DNA of 64,000 bases, from the NCBI GenBank assembly GCA_902771735.1, contig CACXXO010000007.1, forward strand, positions 1 through 64,000, in the 5' to 3' direction. Both the position numbers and the translations under genes were made by a program. Below the pieces are notes generated by a model. That model saw only the letters and a program-made list of their open reading frames with translations, was not told where the DNA came from and searched no databases. Source of the stretch: an uncultured Bacteroidota bacterium. Lineage in GTDB: Bacteria; Bacteroidota; Bacteroidia; Bacteroidales; P3. Each line of letters starts with the position of its first letter. Position 1 is the stretch's first letter. Positions 52,436 through 61,290 of the stretch are shown here, piece after piece.

Positions 52436-53743
52436 ATGAATATTCTACTCCTTGGATCGGGCGGACGCGAACACGCAATAGCCTATAAGATAGCGCAAAG
52501 CGCTCAATGCAACCAGCTCTTCATCGCCCCCGGCAACGCGGGGACGGAGAAGGTGGGAGAGAACGTGAAACTGGATATTGCCGACTTCGAAGCCGTGGGG
52601 CAGTTCGCCATCAGCCACAGGGTAGAGATGGTGGTGGTGGGGCCCGAGGCCCCGCTGGTGGCCGGCATCGCCGACTACTTCGCCGAGCAGTCCCTGCTGA
52701 AGAACATCATGGTCATCGGTCCCTCGAAACAGGGTGCCATGCTGGAAGGCAGCAAGGACTATGCCAAAGCTTTCATGCTGAGGCACAACATTCCCACGGC
52801 ACACTATCGCACCTTCACCGCCGAAACCCTGGCCCAAGGTGAACAATTCCTCGAAAGCCTGAAAGCGCCCTACGTGCTGAAGGCCGACGGCCTGGCGGCG
52901 GGCAAAGGGGTGCTGATAGAGGACAACCTGGCCACCGCCAAAGCCCACCTGCGCGAGATGCTGAAAGAGCGCAAGTTTGGCGATGCGTCGGCCAGCGTGG
53001 TGATTGAAGAATACCTCGACGGCATCGAGATGAGCGTCTTTGTGCTCACCGACGGAAGCCACTACCTGCTGCTGCCTTCGGCCAAGGACTATAAACGCAT
53101 CGGCGAAGGCGACACCGGGCTGAACACCGGCGGCATGGGCTCGGTCAGCCCTGTGCCGTTTGCCGACAAGGCTTTCATGAAGAAGGTGGAGGACCGCATC
53201 GTGAAGCCCACCGTCCGCGGCCTGCGCGACGAGAAAATCCCCTACTGCGGTTTCATCTTCATCGGACTGATGTGCAAGAACATAGGCACCGAGGAGGCCG
53301 AGCCTTACGTCATCGAGTACAACGTACGCATGGGCGACCCCGAGACCGAAAGCGTCTTCCCTCGCATCAAGAACGACGTGGTAGAGCTCTTCGAAAACGC
53401 CGCCCACGGCAACCTCGACGGCTGCAAACTCGAAGTGGATCCCCGCACGGCGGCCTGCGTGATGATGGTGGCCGACGGCTATCCCGAGAGCTACAAGAAG
53501 GGCGACCTCATCGACCTCGGCACCGACGACGAGACCCTCATCTTCCACTGCGGCACAAAACGCAACGAGCTGGGCAAGCTGGCCACCAACGGCGGCCGCG
53601 TGCTCTGCGCCACCGCTCTGGCCAACAGCCTCCCCGAGGCCTTGCTCAAGAGCTACAACCGCTGCATGGGCATCACTTGGAACGGCAAATACTACCGCCG
53701 CGACATAGGACAGGACCTGCTGAAACTGATGCAGGAAGGATAA
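52436..53743 (+). CDS. purD: Phosphoribosylamine-glycine ligase
   Basis: 435 residues. Second step of purine synthesis, joining glycine to phosphoribosylamine with ATP. Starts MNILLLGSGGREHAIAYKIA; ATP-grasp region contains VLKADGLAAGKGVLI and the signature NVRMGDPETE (about 290-300). Length normal. Possibly the first gene of a plus-strand run with the DMT permease (34 nt further on) and later genes, none of which is a purine gene. Confidence 0.97.
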   Translation: MNILLLGSGGREHAIAYKIAQSAQCNQLFIAPGNAGTEKVGENVKLDIADFEAVGQFAISHRVEMVVVGPEAPLVAGIADYFAEQSLLKNIMVIGPSKQGAMLEGSKDYAKAFMLRHNIPTAHYRTFTAETLAQGEQFLESLKAPYVLKADGLAAGKGVLIEDNLATAKAHLREMLKERKFGDASASVVIEEYLDGIEMSVFVLTDGSHYLLLPSAKDYKRIGEGDTGLNTGGMGSVSPVPFADKAFMKKVEDRIVKPTVRGLRDEKIPYCGFIFIGLMCKNIGTEEAEPYVIEYNVRMGDPETESVFPRIKNDVVELFENAAHGNLDGCKLEVDPRTAACVMMVADGYPESYKKGDLIDLGTDDETLIFHCGTKRNELGKLATNGGRVLCATALANSLPEALLKSYNRCMGITWNGKYYRRDIGQDLLKLMQEG

Positions 53744-53777
53744 CGGAGGCAGACAAAAGATTAAAGGAGAAGGATTG

Positions 53778-54737
53778 ATGGCACGAGTGAATCCACGTTT
53801 GGCTGTGGGCCATGCAGCGGCTGCGGCGGCGTATGTCATTTTCGGCATCAACGTCGTGGTGTGCCGCGACATTGCCACCGACGGCGGCATCGAGCCCATC
53901 GTGCTCTTTGCCATGCGCGCATTGGTGGCAGGGGCCCTGTTCTGGCTGGTGTCGCTGTTTGCTCCCAAGGAACGGGTGCCATGGAAAGACCTGCTGAAAC
54001 TGGCAGGGGCCGGATTCCTCGGCCTCTTCATGCCGCAACTCACTTTCCTCCATGCCATTGCCCACACCACACCCGTCGACCTCTCGGTGATGAGCACCAC
54101 GACGCCCATCTTCACCATGTTTGTGGCAGCCATTTTCCTCAAAGAGCCCATCACCTGGAAGAAAGCCCTCGGCGTGGCGTTGAGTTTCGGCGGCATACTG
54201 TGGTTGATCCTGCAAAGCACCTTCGGCGGCAACGGAGCTTCCGAGACGGAGCCCATAGGCATCATGTTCTGTTTCGCCAACTACATCGTTTTCGCCCTCT
54301 ACCTGGGCACCTGCCGCAACCTGATAGCACGCTATTCGGTGGTGACAAGCATGAAATGGATGTTCCTGTCCTCGTTCATTCTGGCCATTCCTTTCACGCT
54401 GCCGCACCTGCCTACGACCGACTTTGCGGCCGTGCCGTCCTACGTGTGGTGGGAGATAGCCTTCATGATTATCTTCTCCACTTTCATAGCCTACTATCTC
54501 ATCCCGGCGGCACAACAACGTATCAGGCCCACGCTGGTGAGCATGTATGGCTACCTGCAGCCCATCATTGCCATCGCCGTGGCCATCTGGACAGGCATGG
54601 ACCATCTGACATTCACCAAGATACTGGCCGCACTGCTGGTATTCGCCGGCGTGTGGGTGGTCAACCGCAGCCGTGCCGCTGTGTCAAAAGAAATTTCGCA
54701 CGACAAAGATACGATAAACGAGAATAAGACGTTATAG
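53778..54737 (+). CDS. EamA/DMT-family permease
   Basis: 319 residues from the ATG at 53778, preceded by AAAGGAGAAGG, a strong purine-rich ribosome-binding site; a TTG one codon upstream is less likely. Ten hydrophobic spans in two EamA repeats (about 10-140 and 155-295), of the drug/metabolite transporter superfamily. The C-terminus is short and basic. Substrate unknown. Five nt separate it from the S41 protease gene. Confidence 0.9.
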   Translation: MARVNPRLAVGHAAAAAAYVIFGINVVVCRDIATDGGIEPIVLFAMRALVAGALFWLVSLFAPKERVPWKDLLKLAGAGFLGLFMPQLTFLHAIAHTTPVDLSVMSTTTPIFTMFVAAIFLKEPITWKKALGVALSFGGILWLILQSTFGGNGASETEPIGIMFCFANYIVFALYLGTCRNLIARYSVVTSMKWMFLSSFILAIPFTLPHLPTTDFAAVPSYVWWEIAFMIIFSTFIAYYLIPAAQQRIRPTLVSMYGYLQPIIAIAVAIWTGMDHLTFTKILAALLVFAGVWVVNRSRAAVSKEISHDKDTINENKTL

Positions 54738-54742
54738 GGAGT

Positions 54743-56365
54743 ATGGATTCGGAGAACAAATCGTACAACGGCGGCAACAAAGTGCTGATACTCATCGCCA
54801 TGGTAATGGGAGTGGTGATCGGGCTGATGTTCGGTTCGCACCAGAAAGAAGACCTCACGACAGGCCACACCTCATTGCAAGGCAAGATGAGCGAGGTGCT
54901 CGACCTGGTGGAAAGCCGCTATGTGGACTCTGTCGACGCCGACTCGCTCAGCGAGCGCCTGGTGGGCGTGATGCTCAGCGAGCTGGACCCACACAGCGTC
55001 TACCTCACAGCCCGTGAGACCGAGCGCACCAGCGAGATGATGCGCGGCAATTTCGAAGGCGTAGGGCTGGTTTTGCGTCGCGAGGGTGATTCGACCTACA
55101 TCGGACAGGTGCTCGCCGACGGTCCCTCGGCGGGGTCGGGCCTGCTGCCCGGCGACCTGATTGTGAGGGTCGACGGTGTGACAGTGAGTGGAGTGGACAT
55201 GCCCGCCGACTCGGTGGTGGCACGCTTGCGCGGCCCCCGGCGGTCGAAGGTAAAAATCGAGATACAACGCCACTCCGACACCCAGGCACACGGCCTCTCG
55301 ACCACGCTTGATTTCATCATCCGCCGCGGAGTGGTCAACCACAAATCACTTTCCTACAGCGGGATGCTCGACGATACTACGGGATATATCATGCTCTCCA
55401 CCTTCTCGTCGACGAGCCATGACGAATTCCACGACGCCCTGCGCGAACTGGTGCGCAAAGGCATGAAACACCTCATCTTCGACCTTCGCGGCAATACCGG
55501 CGGCTCGCTCGAGTCGGCCGTGGGCATCGCCAACGAGTTGCTCCCTGCCAACAGTCTCATTGTCTACACCCAAGGAGCCCACCAGCGGCGCAACAATGTA
55601 TACGCCCGACGCGGAGGCCTGTTCACCGAAGGACGTGTCACGGTGATGGTCGACGAAAGCTCGGCCTCGGCCAGCGAGGTGGTCAGCGGTGCCCTTCAGG
55701 ACAACGACCGCGCCCTCATCGTGGGGCGTCGCACCTTCGGCAAAGGATTGGTACAGCGAGAGTTTGAGCTGGGCGACGGTTCCTCGGTGCTGCTCACCAT
55801 AGCCCGCTACTACACCCCCTCGGGGCGCTCCATCCAGCGTCCCTACGGCGACGGCACAGACGAATACTACCGCGACTATATCGACCAACTGATGAAAGAA
55901 TCCTACGCCGACAACCCCACGCTGCACGTCACCGACTCGACGCCCTACCACACCGTGGGAGGCCGCGTGGTTTACGGCGGCGGCGGCATCTTCCCCGACC
56001 GACTCATCCCCTACCGCAAGGACGCTTCCTTCGTCTACTACAACAGCCTCTCCTCCAGGGGGCTCCTGTCGAAAGTAGCCTTTGAAAACATAAAAAAGAA
56101 TGCCGCGACATGGCTTAGACATTATCCCACGGCCGACGATTTCTGCCGTCGCTTCACGGTGAGCGACCTTCTCATCCAGCAAGTGGTGAAGCTCGGCGAG
56201 AAAGAGGGTATCCCCCTCGACAGCAAGGGCCTCGCTGCCCAACGCCAACTGATGCGCACCATGATCAAGGCCTATATCGGAGACTTCCTCTACGGCCAGC
56301 AAACCTTCTACCGCATCTATCTTACCGAGGACGAAGACCTGAAACAGGTGCGAGGAAAACAATAA
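54743..56365 (+). CDS. S41 C-terminal processing peptidase
   Basis: 540 residues. One N-terminal membrane anchor (VLILIAMVMGVVIGLMFG), then a PDZ domain (about 90-190) and the S41 domain. The catalytic serine lies in VDESSASASEVVSGAL and the lysine in RTFGKGLVQ, as in CtpA/Prc. A region of about 150 residues after the peptidase domain is typical of Bacteroidota homologues. Such proteases trim or degrade periplasmic proteins and lipoproteins. It lies between the DMT permease and a TlpA-like gene, 19 nt before the latter. Confidence 0.95.
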   Translation: MDSENKSYNGGNKVLILIAMVMGVVIGLMFGSHQKEDLTTGHTSLQGKMSEVLDLVESRYVDSVDADSLSERLVGVMLSELDPHSVYLTARETERTSEMMRGNFEGVGLVLRREGDSTYIGQVLADGPSAGSGLLPGDLIVRVDGVTVSGVDMPADSVVARLRGPRRSKVKIEIQRHSDTQAHGLSTTLDFIIRRGVVNHKSLSYSGMLDDTTGYIMLSTFSSTSHDEFHDALRELVRKGMKHLIFDLRGNTGGSLESAVGIANELLPANSLIVYTQGAHQRRNNVYARRGGLFTEGRVTVMVDESSASASEVVSGALQDNDRALIVGRRTFGKGLVQREFELGDGSSVLLTIARYYTPSGRSIQRPYGDGTDEYYRDYIDQLMKESYADNPTLHVTDSTPYHTVGGRVVYGGGGIFPDRLIPYRKDASFVYYNSLSSRGLLSKVAFENIKKNAATWLRHYPTADDFCRRFTVSDLLIQQVVKLGEKEGIPLDSKGLAAQRQLMRTMIKAYIGDFLYGQQTFYRIYLTEDEDLKQVRGKQ

Positions 56366-56384
56366 ATAGAAACAATAATATAAT

Positions 56385-57437
56385 ATGTATATGAAACGCT
56401 TTATCCTACTCATAACCATCATGGCTGCGGCCCTCGCCGCCGACGCCCAGAGAAGCACCCTCAACTGCACCTTCAACGGGTTGGAGAAAGACATGCGCAT
56501 CGTGGTCAGTCAGGCCCAGGGAGGCCGACTGGTACCCGTCGATACCCTCACCCCCGATGCCAAAGGCCATATCAAACTGGAACGCAACACCGCCGACCCC
56601 CTCATGGTGGTCCTCAGCCTCACCAAAAGCAACAGCCCCACCATCTACACCATCATGATGCCCAAAGAAAAGATAACCCTCGGCATCAACTACATGCCGG
56701 CACTCAACCACCTCGACATCACCTCCTCCAAGGGCTCTGCCAACATGGCGCTCTACAAAAAATTCACCAACATCATCACCGCCGCCCACATGCAAGACCA
56801 TCAGGGGAATATATCGTCCTTCATCGAATTCAGCCTCGACACCCTCCTCAACAGCAATCCCTCGGTACTCATGAGTGCTTTCCTGGTGACCTACTTCGAG
56901 AAAGCTTTCGAACAATACTCCGGACTGTATAAGAAAATCCGCGACGCCCTCATCGACCGCTGGCCCGAGAACGAGTTTGTCAAGCACATCGACAACCGTC
57001 TGCGCACCACCCTCCTCCCCGGCATGGAAGCCCCTGAGATTGAAATGGCCGACCGCGACGGTAACATACGCAAGCTGAGCAGTCTCCGCGGCAAGGTAGT
57101 CCTCATTGACTTCTGGGCCTCGTGGTGCCGCCCCTGCCGAATGGAGAACCCCAACGTGGTGCGCCTCTACAGGTTGTACCACTTCAAAGGATTCGAGGTC
57201 TTCAGCGTGTCGCTCGACAACAACCGCGACGCCTGGCTAAAAGCCATCGAGGACGACCACCTCACCTGGCCCAACCACGTCAGCGACCTCCGCGGATGGT
57301 CCTCGGCCGCCGGCCGCCTCTATGGCATCCAGTCCATCCCCGCCACCGTCCTCATCGACCGCAACGGGAAAGTGCTGGCACGCAATTTGCGGGGACAAGA
57401 TTTAGAGAACAAACTAAAAGAAATATTCGCAGAATGA
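56385..57437 (+). CDS. TlpA-like thioredoxin-fold protein with N-terminal DUF4369-type domain
   Basis: 350 residues; signal peptide MYMKRFILLITIMAAALAADAQ. The N-terminal part (about 22-130) resembles the DUF4369 domain often fused to TlpA-like proteins in this phylum. The C-terminal thioredoxin domain (about 215-350) has the redox motif WCRPC (Cys about 248 and 251) and the cis-proline in SIPATVLIDRNG. A periplasmic disulfide reductase is the likely role. Its stop codon overlaps the mrp start (ATGA). Confidence 0.92.
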   Translation: MYMKRFILLITIMAAALAADAQRSTLNCTFNGLEKDMRIVVSQAQGGRLVPVDTLTPDAKGHIKLERNTADPLMVVLSLTKSNSPTIYTIMMPKEKITLGINYMPALNHLDITSSKGSANMALYKKFTNIITAAHMQDHQGNISSFIEFSLDTLLNSNPSVLMSAFLVTYFEKAFEQYSGLYKKIRDALIDRWPENEFVKHIDNRLRTTLLPGMEAPEIEMADRDGNIRKLSSLRGKVVLIDFWASWCRPCRMENPNVVRLYRLYHFKGFEVFSVSLDNNRDAWLKAIEDDHLTWPNHVSDLRGWSSAAGRLYGIQSIPATVLIDRNGKVLARNLRGQDLENKLKEIFAE

Positions 57438-58513
57438 TTACAACAACACAAATAGAGATGGCCCTCGGCCATGTTAACGATCCCGACCTCGGCCGCAGCC
57501 TCACCGAACTCGGCATGATTGAGAATATCAAGGTAGATGGGATGAAGGTAAGTTTCGACCTCGTCCTCACCACCCCCGCCTGCCCCATGAAGAAAAAGAT
57601 GAGCGACGACTGCATCAACGCCATCCACGAAATGGTGGACCGCAACGCCGAGGTGGAAATCAACCTCACCTCCAAACCGCAACCCGACCCCAAGGAGGAG
57701 TTCCGCGAGGTGCTCAAGAATGTGCACAACATCATCGCCGTGGCCTCGGGCAAAGGCGGCGTGGGCAAGAGCACCGTGGCCGCCAACCTGGCCGTGTCGC
57801 TCGCCAAGACCGGAGCCAAGGTGGCCCTGGTCGATGCCGACATCTACGGTCCTTCCATCCCCATCATGTTCGACATCAAGGACGAAGAGGTCTACGGCCA
57901 CCACGTGGGCGACAAGACCTACATGCTCCCCATCGAGAAATACGGCATCAAGCTGATGAGCGTCGGTTTCTTTGTCGACGCCACCAAAGCCCTCGCCTGG
58001 CGCGGTCCCATGGCCAGCGGCGCCTTGAAACAGATTGTCGGCGAGACCTGGTGGGACGAGATTGACTACATGGTGGTCGACATGCCTCCGGGAACCGGCG
58101 ACATCCAGCTCACCCTTGCCCAGACCCTCCCCGTCACCGGCGCCATCATCGTCAGCACCCCCCAGCAGGTGGCCTTGGCCGACGTGGTGCGCGGCGTGGA
58201 GCTCTTCCGCAACGAGGCCGTCAACATCCCCGTCCTCGGATTCGTCGAGAACATGGCCTACTTCACCCCTGCCGAACTCCCCAACAACAAATACTACATC
58301 TTCGGCAACGGCGGCTGCCGTCGGCTGGCCGAGGAGATGAACATCCCCCTGTTGGGCGAGATACCCTTGGTGCAAAGCATCGCCGAGAGCGGCGACAGCG
58401 GCAAACCCGCGGCCCTCTTCAATCCCGCACAGACCAACGACCCCGTGCGCGACGCCTTCGACACCCTCGCACAGAACACCATCAAAGAGATTTGCAAAAT
58501 AAAAATATCGTGA
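57434..58513 (+). CDS. mrp: Mrp/ApbC-type iron-sulfur carrier ATPase
   Basis: 359 residues from the ATG at 57434, which overlaps the previous stop codon; the longer open frame upstream is antisense-free shadow of the TlpA-like gene and is rejected. N-terminal DUF59/MIP18 domain (about 1-90, with DPDLGRSLTELGMI and CPMKKK) then a deviant Walker A P-loop ASGKGGVGKST and DMPPGTGD. A CxxC pair common in Mrp proteins was not seen. Loads or moves iron-sulfur clusters. The NifU-domain gene follows 40 nt downstream, consistent with that role. Confidence 0.94.
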   Translation: MITTTQIEMALGHVNDPDLGRSLTELGMIENIKVDGMKVSFDLVLTTPACPMKKKMSDDCINAIHEMVDRNAEVEINLTSKPQPDPKEEFREVLKNVHNIIAVASGKGGVGKSTVAANLAVSLAKTGAKVALVDADIYGPSIPIMFDIKDEEVYGHHVGDKTYMLPIEKYGIKLMSVGFFVDATKALAWRGPMASGALKQIVGETWWDEIDYMVVDMPPGTGDIQLTLAQTLPVTGAIIVSTPQQVALADVVRGVELFRNEAVNIPVLGFVENMAYFTPAELPNNKYYIFGNGGCRRLAEEMNIPLLGEIPLVQSIAESGDSGKPAALFNPAQTNDPVRDAFDTLAQNTIKEICKIKIS

Positions 58514-58553
58514 TAACGAAACAACGTTATTACGCAATAAAAAAGGAAAGAAC

Positions 58554-58799
58554 ATGACCGACCAAGAGAAACCTGCCGTCGAGCAGAAAGTAAAGAACGC
58601 ATTGGCACAAATCCGCCCCTACCTGCAGCAGGACGGCGGCGATGTGGAATACGTCGACATGACCGCCGAGGGCGTCGTCATCGTGCGCCTCAAAGGTCAC
58701 TGCCACTCCTGCCCCCATGCCATGGCCACCCTCAAGCAGGGCATCGAAGCCGCACTTAAAAAAGTCATCCCCGAAGTAAAATCCGTCGAAAAAATATGA
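58554..58799 (+). CDS. NifU-domain iron-sulfur scaffold protein
   Basis: 81 residues, a stand-alone NifU C-terminal domain. QQDGGDVEYVDM and the cluster-binding motif CHSC (in LKGHCHSCPHAMATLKQGIE) are typical. Holds nascent clusters for transfer, probably together with the Mrp protein encoded upstream. Stop codon overlaps the start of the cobalamin adenosyltransferase gene by 4 nt (ATGA). Confidence 0.93.
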   Translation: MTDQEKPAVEQKVKNALAQIRPYLQQDGGDVEYVDMTAEGVVIVRLKGHCHSCPHAMATLKQGIEAALKKVIPEVKSVEKI

Positions 58800-59341
58800 T
58801 ATACACCAAGACTGGCGACCGCGGCACCACCTCTCTCGTGGGTGGCAGCCGCGTGGCCAAGGACGACCACCGCGTCGAAGCCTACGGCACCGTCGACGAG
58901 CTCAACTCCCACATCGGCCTCCTGGCCGAGATGTTACGCACCACCCAGGGCGGCTACTACGACGAGCTCAAAGCCGTGCAACACAACCTCTTCACCCTCC
59001 AGACCCTCCTGGCCACCGAGGACGAGACCATCTATGCACGCCTGCCGCAGCTGGCCGAAGAGGAAGTGGAAATCCTTGAACGCCAGATAGACACCATCAG
59101 CGACCTCCTGCCCAAATTGCAAAACTTCGTCATCGCCGGAGGCAACATCACCGGCGCCCAATGCCACGTCTGCCGCACCGTCTGCCGCCGCGCCGAGAGG
59201 TGCGTCGTCACCCTCGCCCGCGAGACAAAAATCGACGACATCATCCTCCGCTACCTCAACCGCCTATCCGACTATCTTTTTGTCCTCGGAAGGAGGGCTG
59301 TGGTCGCCGACGGCAAGCAGGAAGATTTGTATATCAGTTGA
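58796..59341 (+). CDS. PduO-type cobalamin adenosyltransferase
   Basis: 181 residues. Makes adenosylcobalamin from cob(I)alamin and ATP. ATP site TKTGDRGTTSLVGGSRV at the N-terminus; YGTVDELNSHIG; and the C-terminal helices CRRAERCVVTLARE and ILRYLNRLSDYLFVLGR are typical. Needed for adenosylcobalamin-dependent enzymes such as methylmalonyl-CoA mutase, which fits propionate-forming Bacteroidales; that gene is not in the window. Translationally coupled to the NifU-domain gene. Confidence 0.95.
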   Translation: MIYTKTGDRGTTSLVGGSRVAKDDHRVEAYGTVDELNSHIGLLAEMLRTTQGGYYDELKAVQHNLFTLQTLLATEDETIYARLPQLAEEEVEILERQIDTISDLLPKLQNFVIAGGNITGAQCHVCRTVCRRAERCVVTLARETKIDDIILRYLNRLSDYLFVLGRRAVVADGKQEDLYIS

Positions 59342-59353
59342 TTGCAAAAAAAA

Positions 59354-59384
59354 TTTGTCAGTATCGAAAAATCACGTACTTTTG
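59354..59384 (+). promoter_or_regulatory. Promoter of the DUF2795-DUF2520-tatD genes
   Basis: TTTG (59354-59357), 19-bp gap, TACTTTTG (59377-59384), 37 bp before the ATG at 59422. Confidence 0.8.
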
Positions 59385-59421
59385 CACGATTTTTTAGCAA
59401 GAAACAGTCATTTTTTTGAGT

Positions 59422-59643
59422 ATGTATTGGACACTTGAATTAGCATCGAAATTGGAAGACGCTCCCTGGCCCGCCACCAAGGAAGAACTGATTGACTACG
59501 CCCAGCGCACCGGCGCTCCCATGGAGGTTGTGGAGAACCTCATGGAAATTGAGGATGAGGGGGATCAGTATGAAAGCATAGAGGACATCTGGCCCGACTA
59601 TCCCACCAAGGAGGACTTTTTCTTTGAAGAAGACGAATATTAA
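59422..59643 (+). CDS. Small acidic DUF2795-type protein
   Basis: 73 residues from the ATG at 59422 (a TTG at 59416 is possible but less likely). MYWTLELASKLEDAPWPATK, then GAPMEVVENLMEIEDEGD, then a very acidic end (PTKEDFFFEEDEY). It resembles the DUF2795 proteins of Bacteroidota; function unknown. Its own promoter precedes it. The last 20 nt overlap the next gene. Confidence 0.88.
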   Translation: MYWTLELASKLEDAPWPATKEELIDYAQRTGAPMEVVENLMEIEDEGDQYESIEDIWPDYPTKEDFFFEEDEY

Positions 59644-60409
59644 CAATAGTATTTCCATCATTGGGTCGGGCAACGTGGCCACCCACCTTGCCCTGGCTCT
59701 TCACAGCGCAGGCCACACCATCCGACAGGTCCTCTCGCGCGAGTTCGACCACGCTTCATTGCTGGCCTCGCGCGTGAGCGCGCAACCCATTGACCGGGTC
59801 GACCGCCTCGACAGCCAGTCAGATGTCTATCTGCTGGCCGTCAACGACGACGCCCTCTACGACCTGGCCCTCGACCTCCATCTGCCCGACGCCCTCGTCG
59901 TCCACACCTCGGGCAGCACCCCAGCTTCGGTCCTCAAGCCCGTGTCGCGACATTACGGCGTCGTATGGTCGCCTCAAACCTTCGTGCGCGACCTCGCCAT
60001 GGACTATACCCGCCTGCCACTCTGCATCGAAGGATGCAACCCCACCGTCGAAGCCAACATCGAAACACTCTTCTCTTCCATCAGCAACCATATCCATCAC
60101 CTCGACTTCGAGCAGCGCCGCTGGGCGCACCTCGCCGCCGTGATGGTCAACAACTTCGGCAACGCCATCAACGCTCTGGCGCAAGAGCTTGCCGAAAACC
60201 ACGGCATCGACTTCACCATGCTGCGCCCATTGGCCGAGATGACCGTCAAGAAAATGGACTACGGCCCCCTGTGGGCTCAGCAGACAGGCCCCGCCCGCCG
60301 CCACGACCAGAAAACCCTCGACGCCCAGCGCCGCCTCCTGGCCGACGACCCCACGATGCTGCACCTCTACGACATGATGACAGAAATCATCCAAAGCCGT
60401 GACAAATAA
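59624..60409 (+). CDS. Rossmann-fold DUF2520 protein, probable NADP-dependent oxidoreductase
   Basis: 261 residues with a TTG start inside the previous gene; no ATG lies near the beginning of the Rossmann fold, so an overlapping TTG start is the best choice. The nucleotide-binding motif SIIGSGNVATHLALAL is followed by a domain like F420-dependent NADP oxidoreductase, and by the helical DUF2520 domain (about 130-255, with VMVNNFGNAINALAQELAEN). Substrate not known. Overlaps the tatD gene by 11 nt. Confidence 0.88.
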   Translation: MKKTNINNSISIIGSGNVATHLALALHSAGHTIRQVLSREFDHASLLASRVSAQPIDRVDRLDSQSDVYLLAVNDDALYDLALDLHLPDALVVHTSGSTPASVLKPVSRHYGVVWSPQTFVRDLAMDYTRLPLCIEGCNPTVEANIETLFSSISNHIHHLDFEQRRWAHLAAVMVNNFGNAINALAQELAENHGIDFTMLRPLAEMTVKKMDYGPLWAQQTGPARRHDQKTLDAQRRLLADDPTMLHLYDMMTEIIQSRDK

Positions 60410-61202
60410 TTCCCAATTCGTAGACACCCACTGCCACCTCTACGACGAGGCCTTCGACGAGGACCGCGACCAGGCCGTCGCCCGCGCCCTCGACGCCGGC
60501 GTCACCACCATGCTCCTGCCCGACATCGACAGTACCTCCACCCCCCGCCTCGACGCCCTCTACAATGCTCACCCACAACACTTCTTCCGCATGGCCGGCC
60601 TCCATCCCACTTCCGTCAAAGAGGACTTTGAGGCCGAACTCCGGCACGTCCACGACCGCCTCTTCCACCTTTCATCATTTGTCGCCGTGGGCGAAATCGG
60701 CATGGACCTCTACTGGGACCGCACCTATGAGGAACAGCAGCGCGAAGCACTTCGCACCCAACTGCTTTGGGCCGAGGAACTCGACCTCCCCGTCTGCCTC
60801 CACATCCGCAAGGCCCACAACGAGGTCTTCGCTGTGTTGCGCGAACTGAACCGCCTCTCGTGGCGCGGCGTCATGCACTGCTTCGGCGGCAGCGTCCAGG
60901 AGGCCCGGCGCGCCCTCGAGATGGGCTTCCACCTCGGCATCGGCGGCGTGGTGACCTTCAAGAACGCCACCATGGCCGAAGTCGCCAAGGCCGCACCCCT
61001 CGACCGCCTCCTCCTCGAGACCGACGCCCCCTACCTCAGCCCCGTCCCCCACCGCGGCCAGCGCAACGAGAGCGCCTACATCCCACTCATCGCCCAAAAA
61101 ATTGCCGACCTCCGGGGCATCTCCCTCGCCGAGGTCGCCGACGTCACCACCGCCTCCGCACAAACCCTTTTCAACCTACGGCAATCCCGCATGAACGATT
61201 GA
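60399..61202 (+). CDS. tatD: TatD-family metal-dependent hydrolase
   Basis: 267 residues, GTG start overlapping the previous gene. Metal ligands are visible: HxH in VDTHCHLYDE, Glu in VGEIGMDLYW, His in LPVCLHIRKAH, His in MHCFGG and Asp in ETDAPYLSP. TatD proteins have 3'-5' DNA exonuclease and related activity and may act in DNA damage or D-aminoacyl-tRNA clearance. Symbol follows the family; close paralogues such as YcfH-type are possible. Followed by a terminator. Confidence 0.92.
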   Translation: MTNNSQFVDTHCHLYDEAFDEDRDQAVARALDAGVTTMLLPDIDSTSTPRLDALYNAHPQHFFRMAGLHPTSVKEDFEAELRHVHDRLFHLSSFVAVGEIGMDLYWDRTYEEQQREALRTQLLWAEELDLPVCLHIRKAHNEVFAVLRELNRLSWRGVMHCFGGSVQEARRALEMGFHLGIGGVVTFKNATMAEVAKAAPLDRLLLETDAPYLSPVPHRGQRNESAYIPLIAQKIADLRGISLAEVADVTTASAQTLFNLRQSRMND

Positions 61203-61230
61203 TTTCCAGCACAATAATACCATCGATACC

Positions 61231-61265
61231 AAAATGCTGCTGAACCTCGGTTTGGCAGCATTTTT
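61231..61265 (+). terminator. Terminator after tatD
   Basis: AAAATGCTGC / GCAGCATTTT stem with a 14-nt loop and a T run, 28 nt after the tatD stop codon. Confidence 0.85.
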
Positions 61266-61290
61266 CTGTATCTGTAGCAGGTTGACAATC

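Noticed and set aside
57122-57433. Longer start for mrp
   Set aside because: The extra 104 codons are Pro/Arg-rich out-of-frame reading of the TlpA-like gene; the ATG at 57434 overlaps the previous stop codon in a normal coupled way.
58512-58531. Inverted repeat ATAACG...CGTTAT between mrp and the NifU-domain gene
   Set aside because: Only six base pairs with a six-base loop and no T run; too weak to call a terminator or operator.
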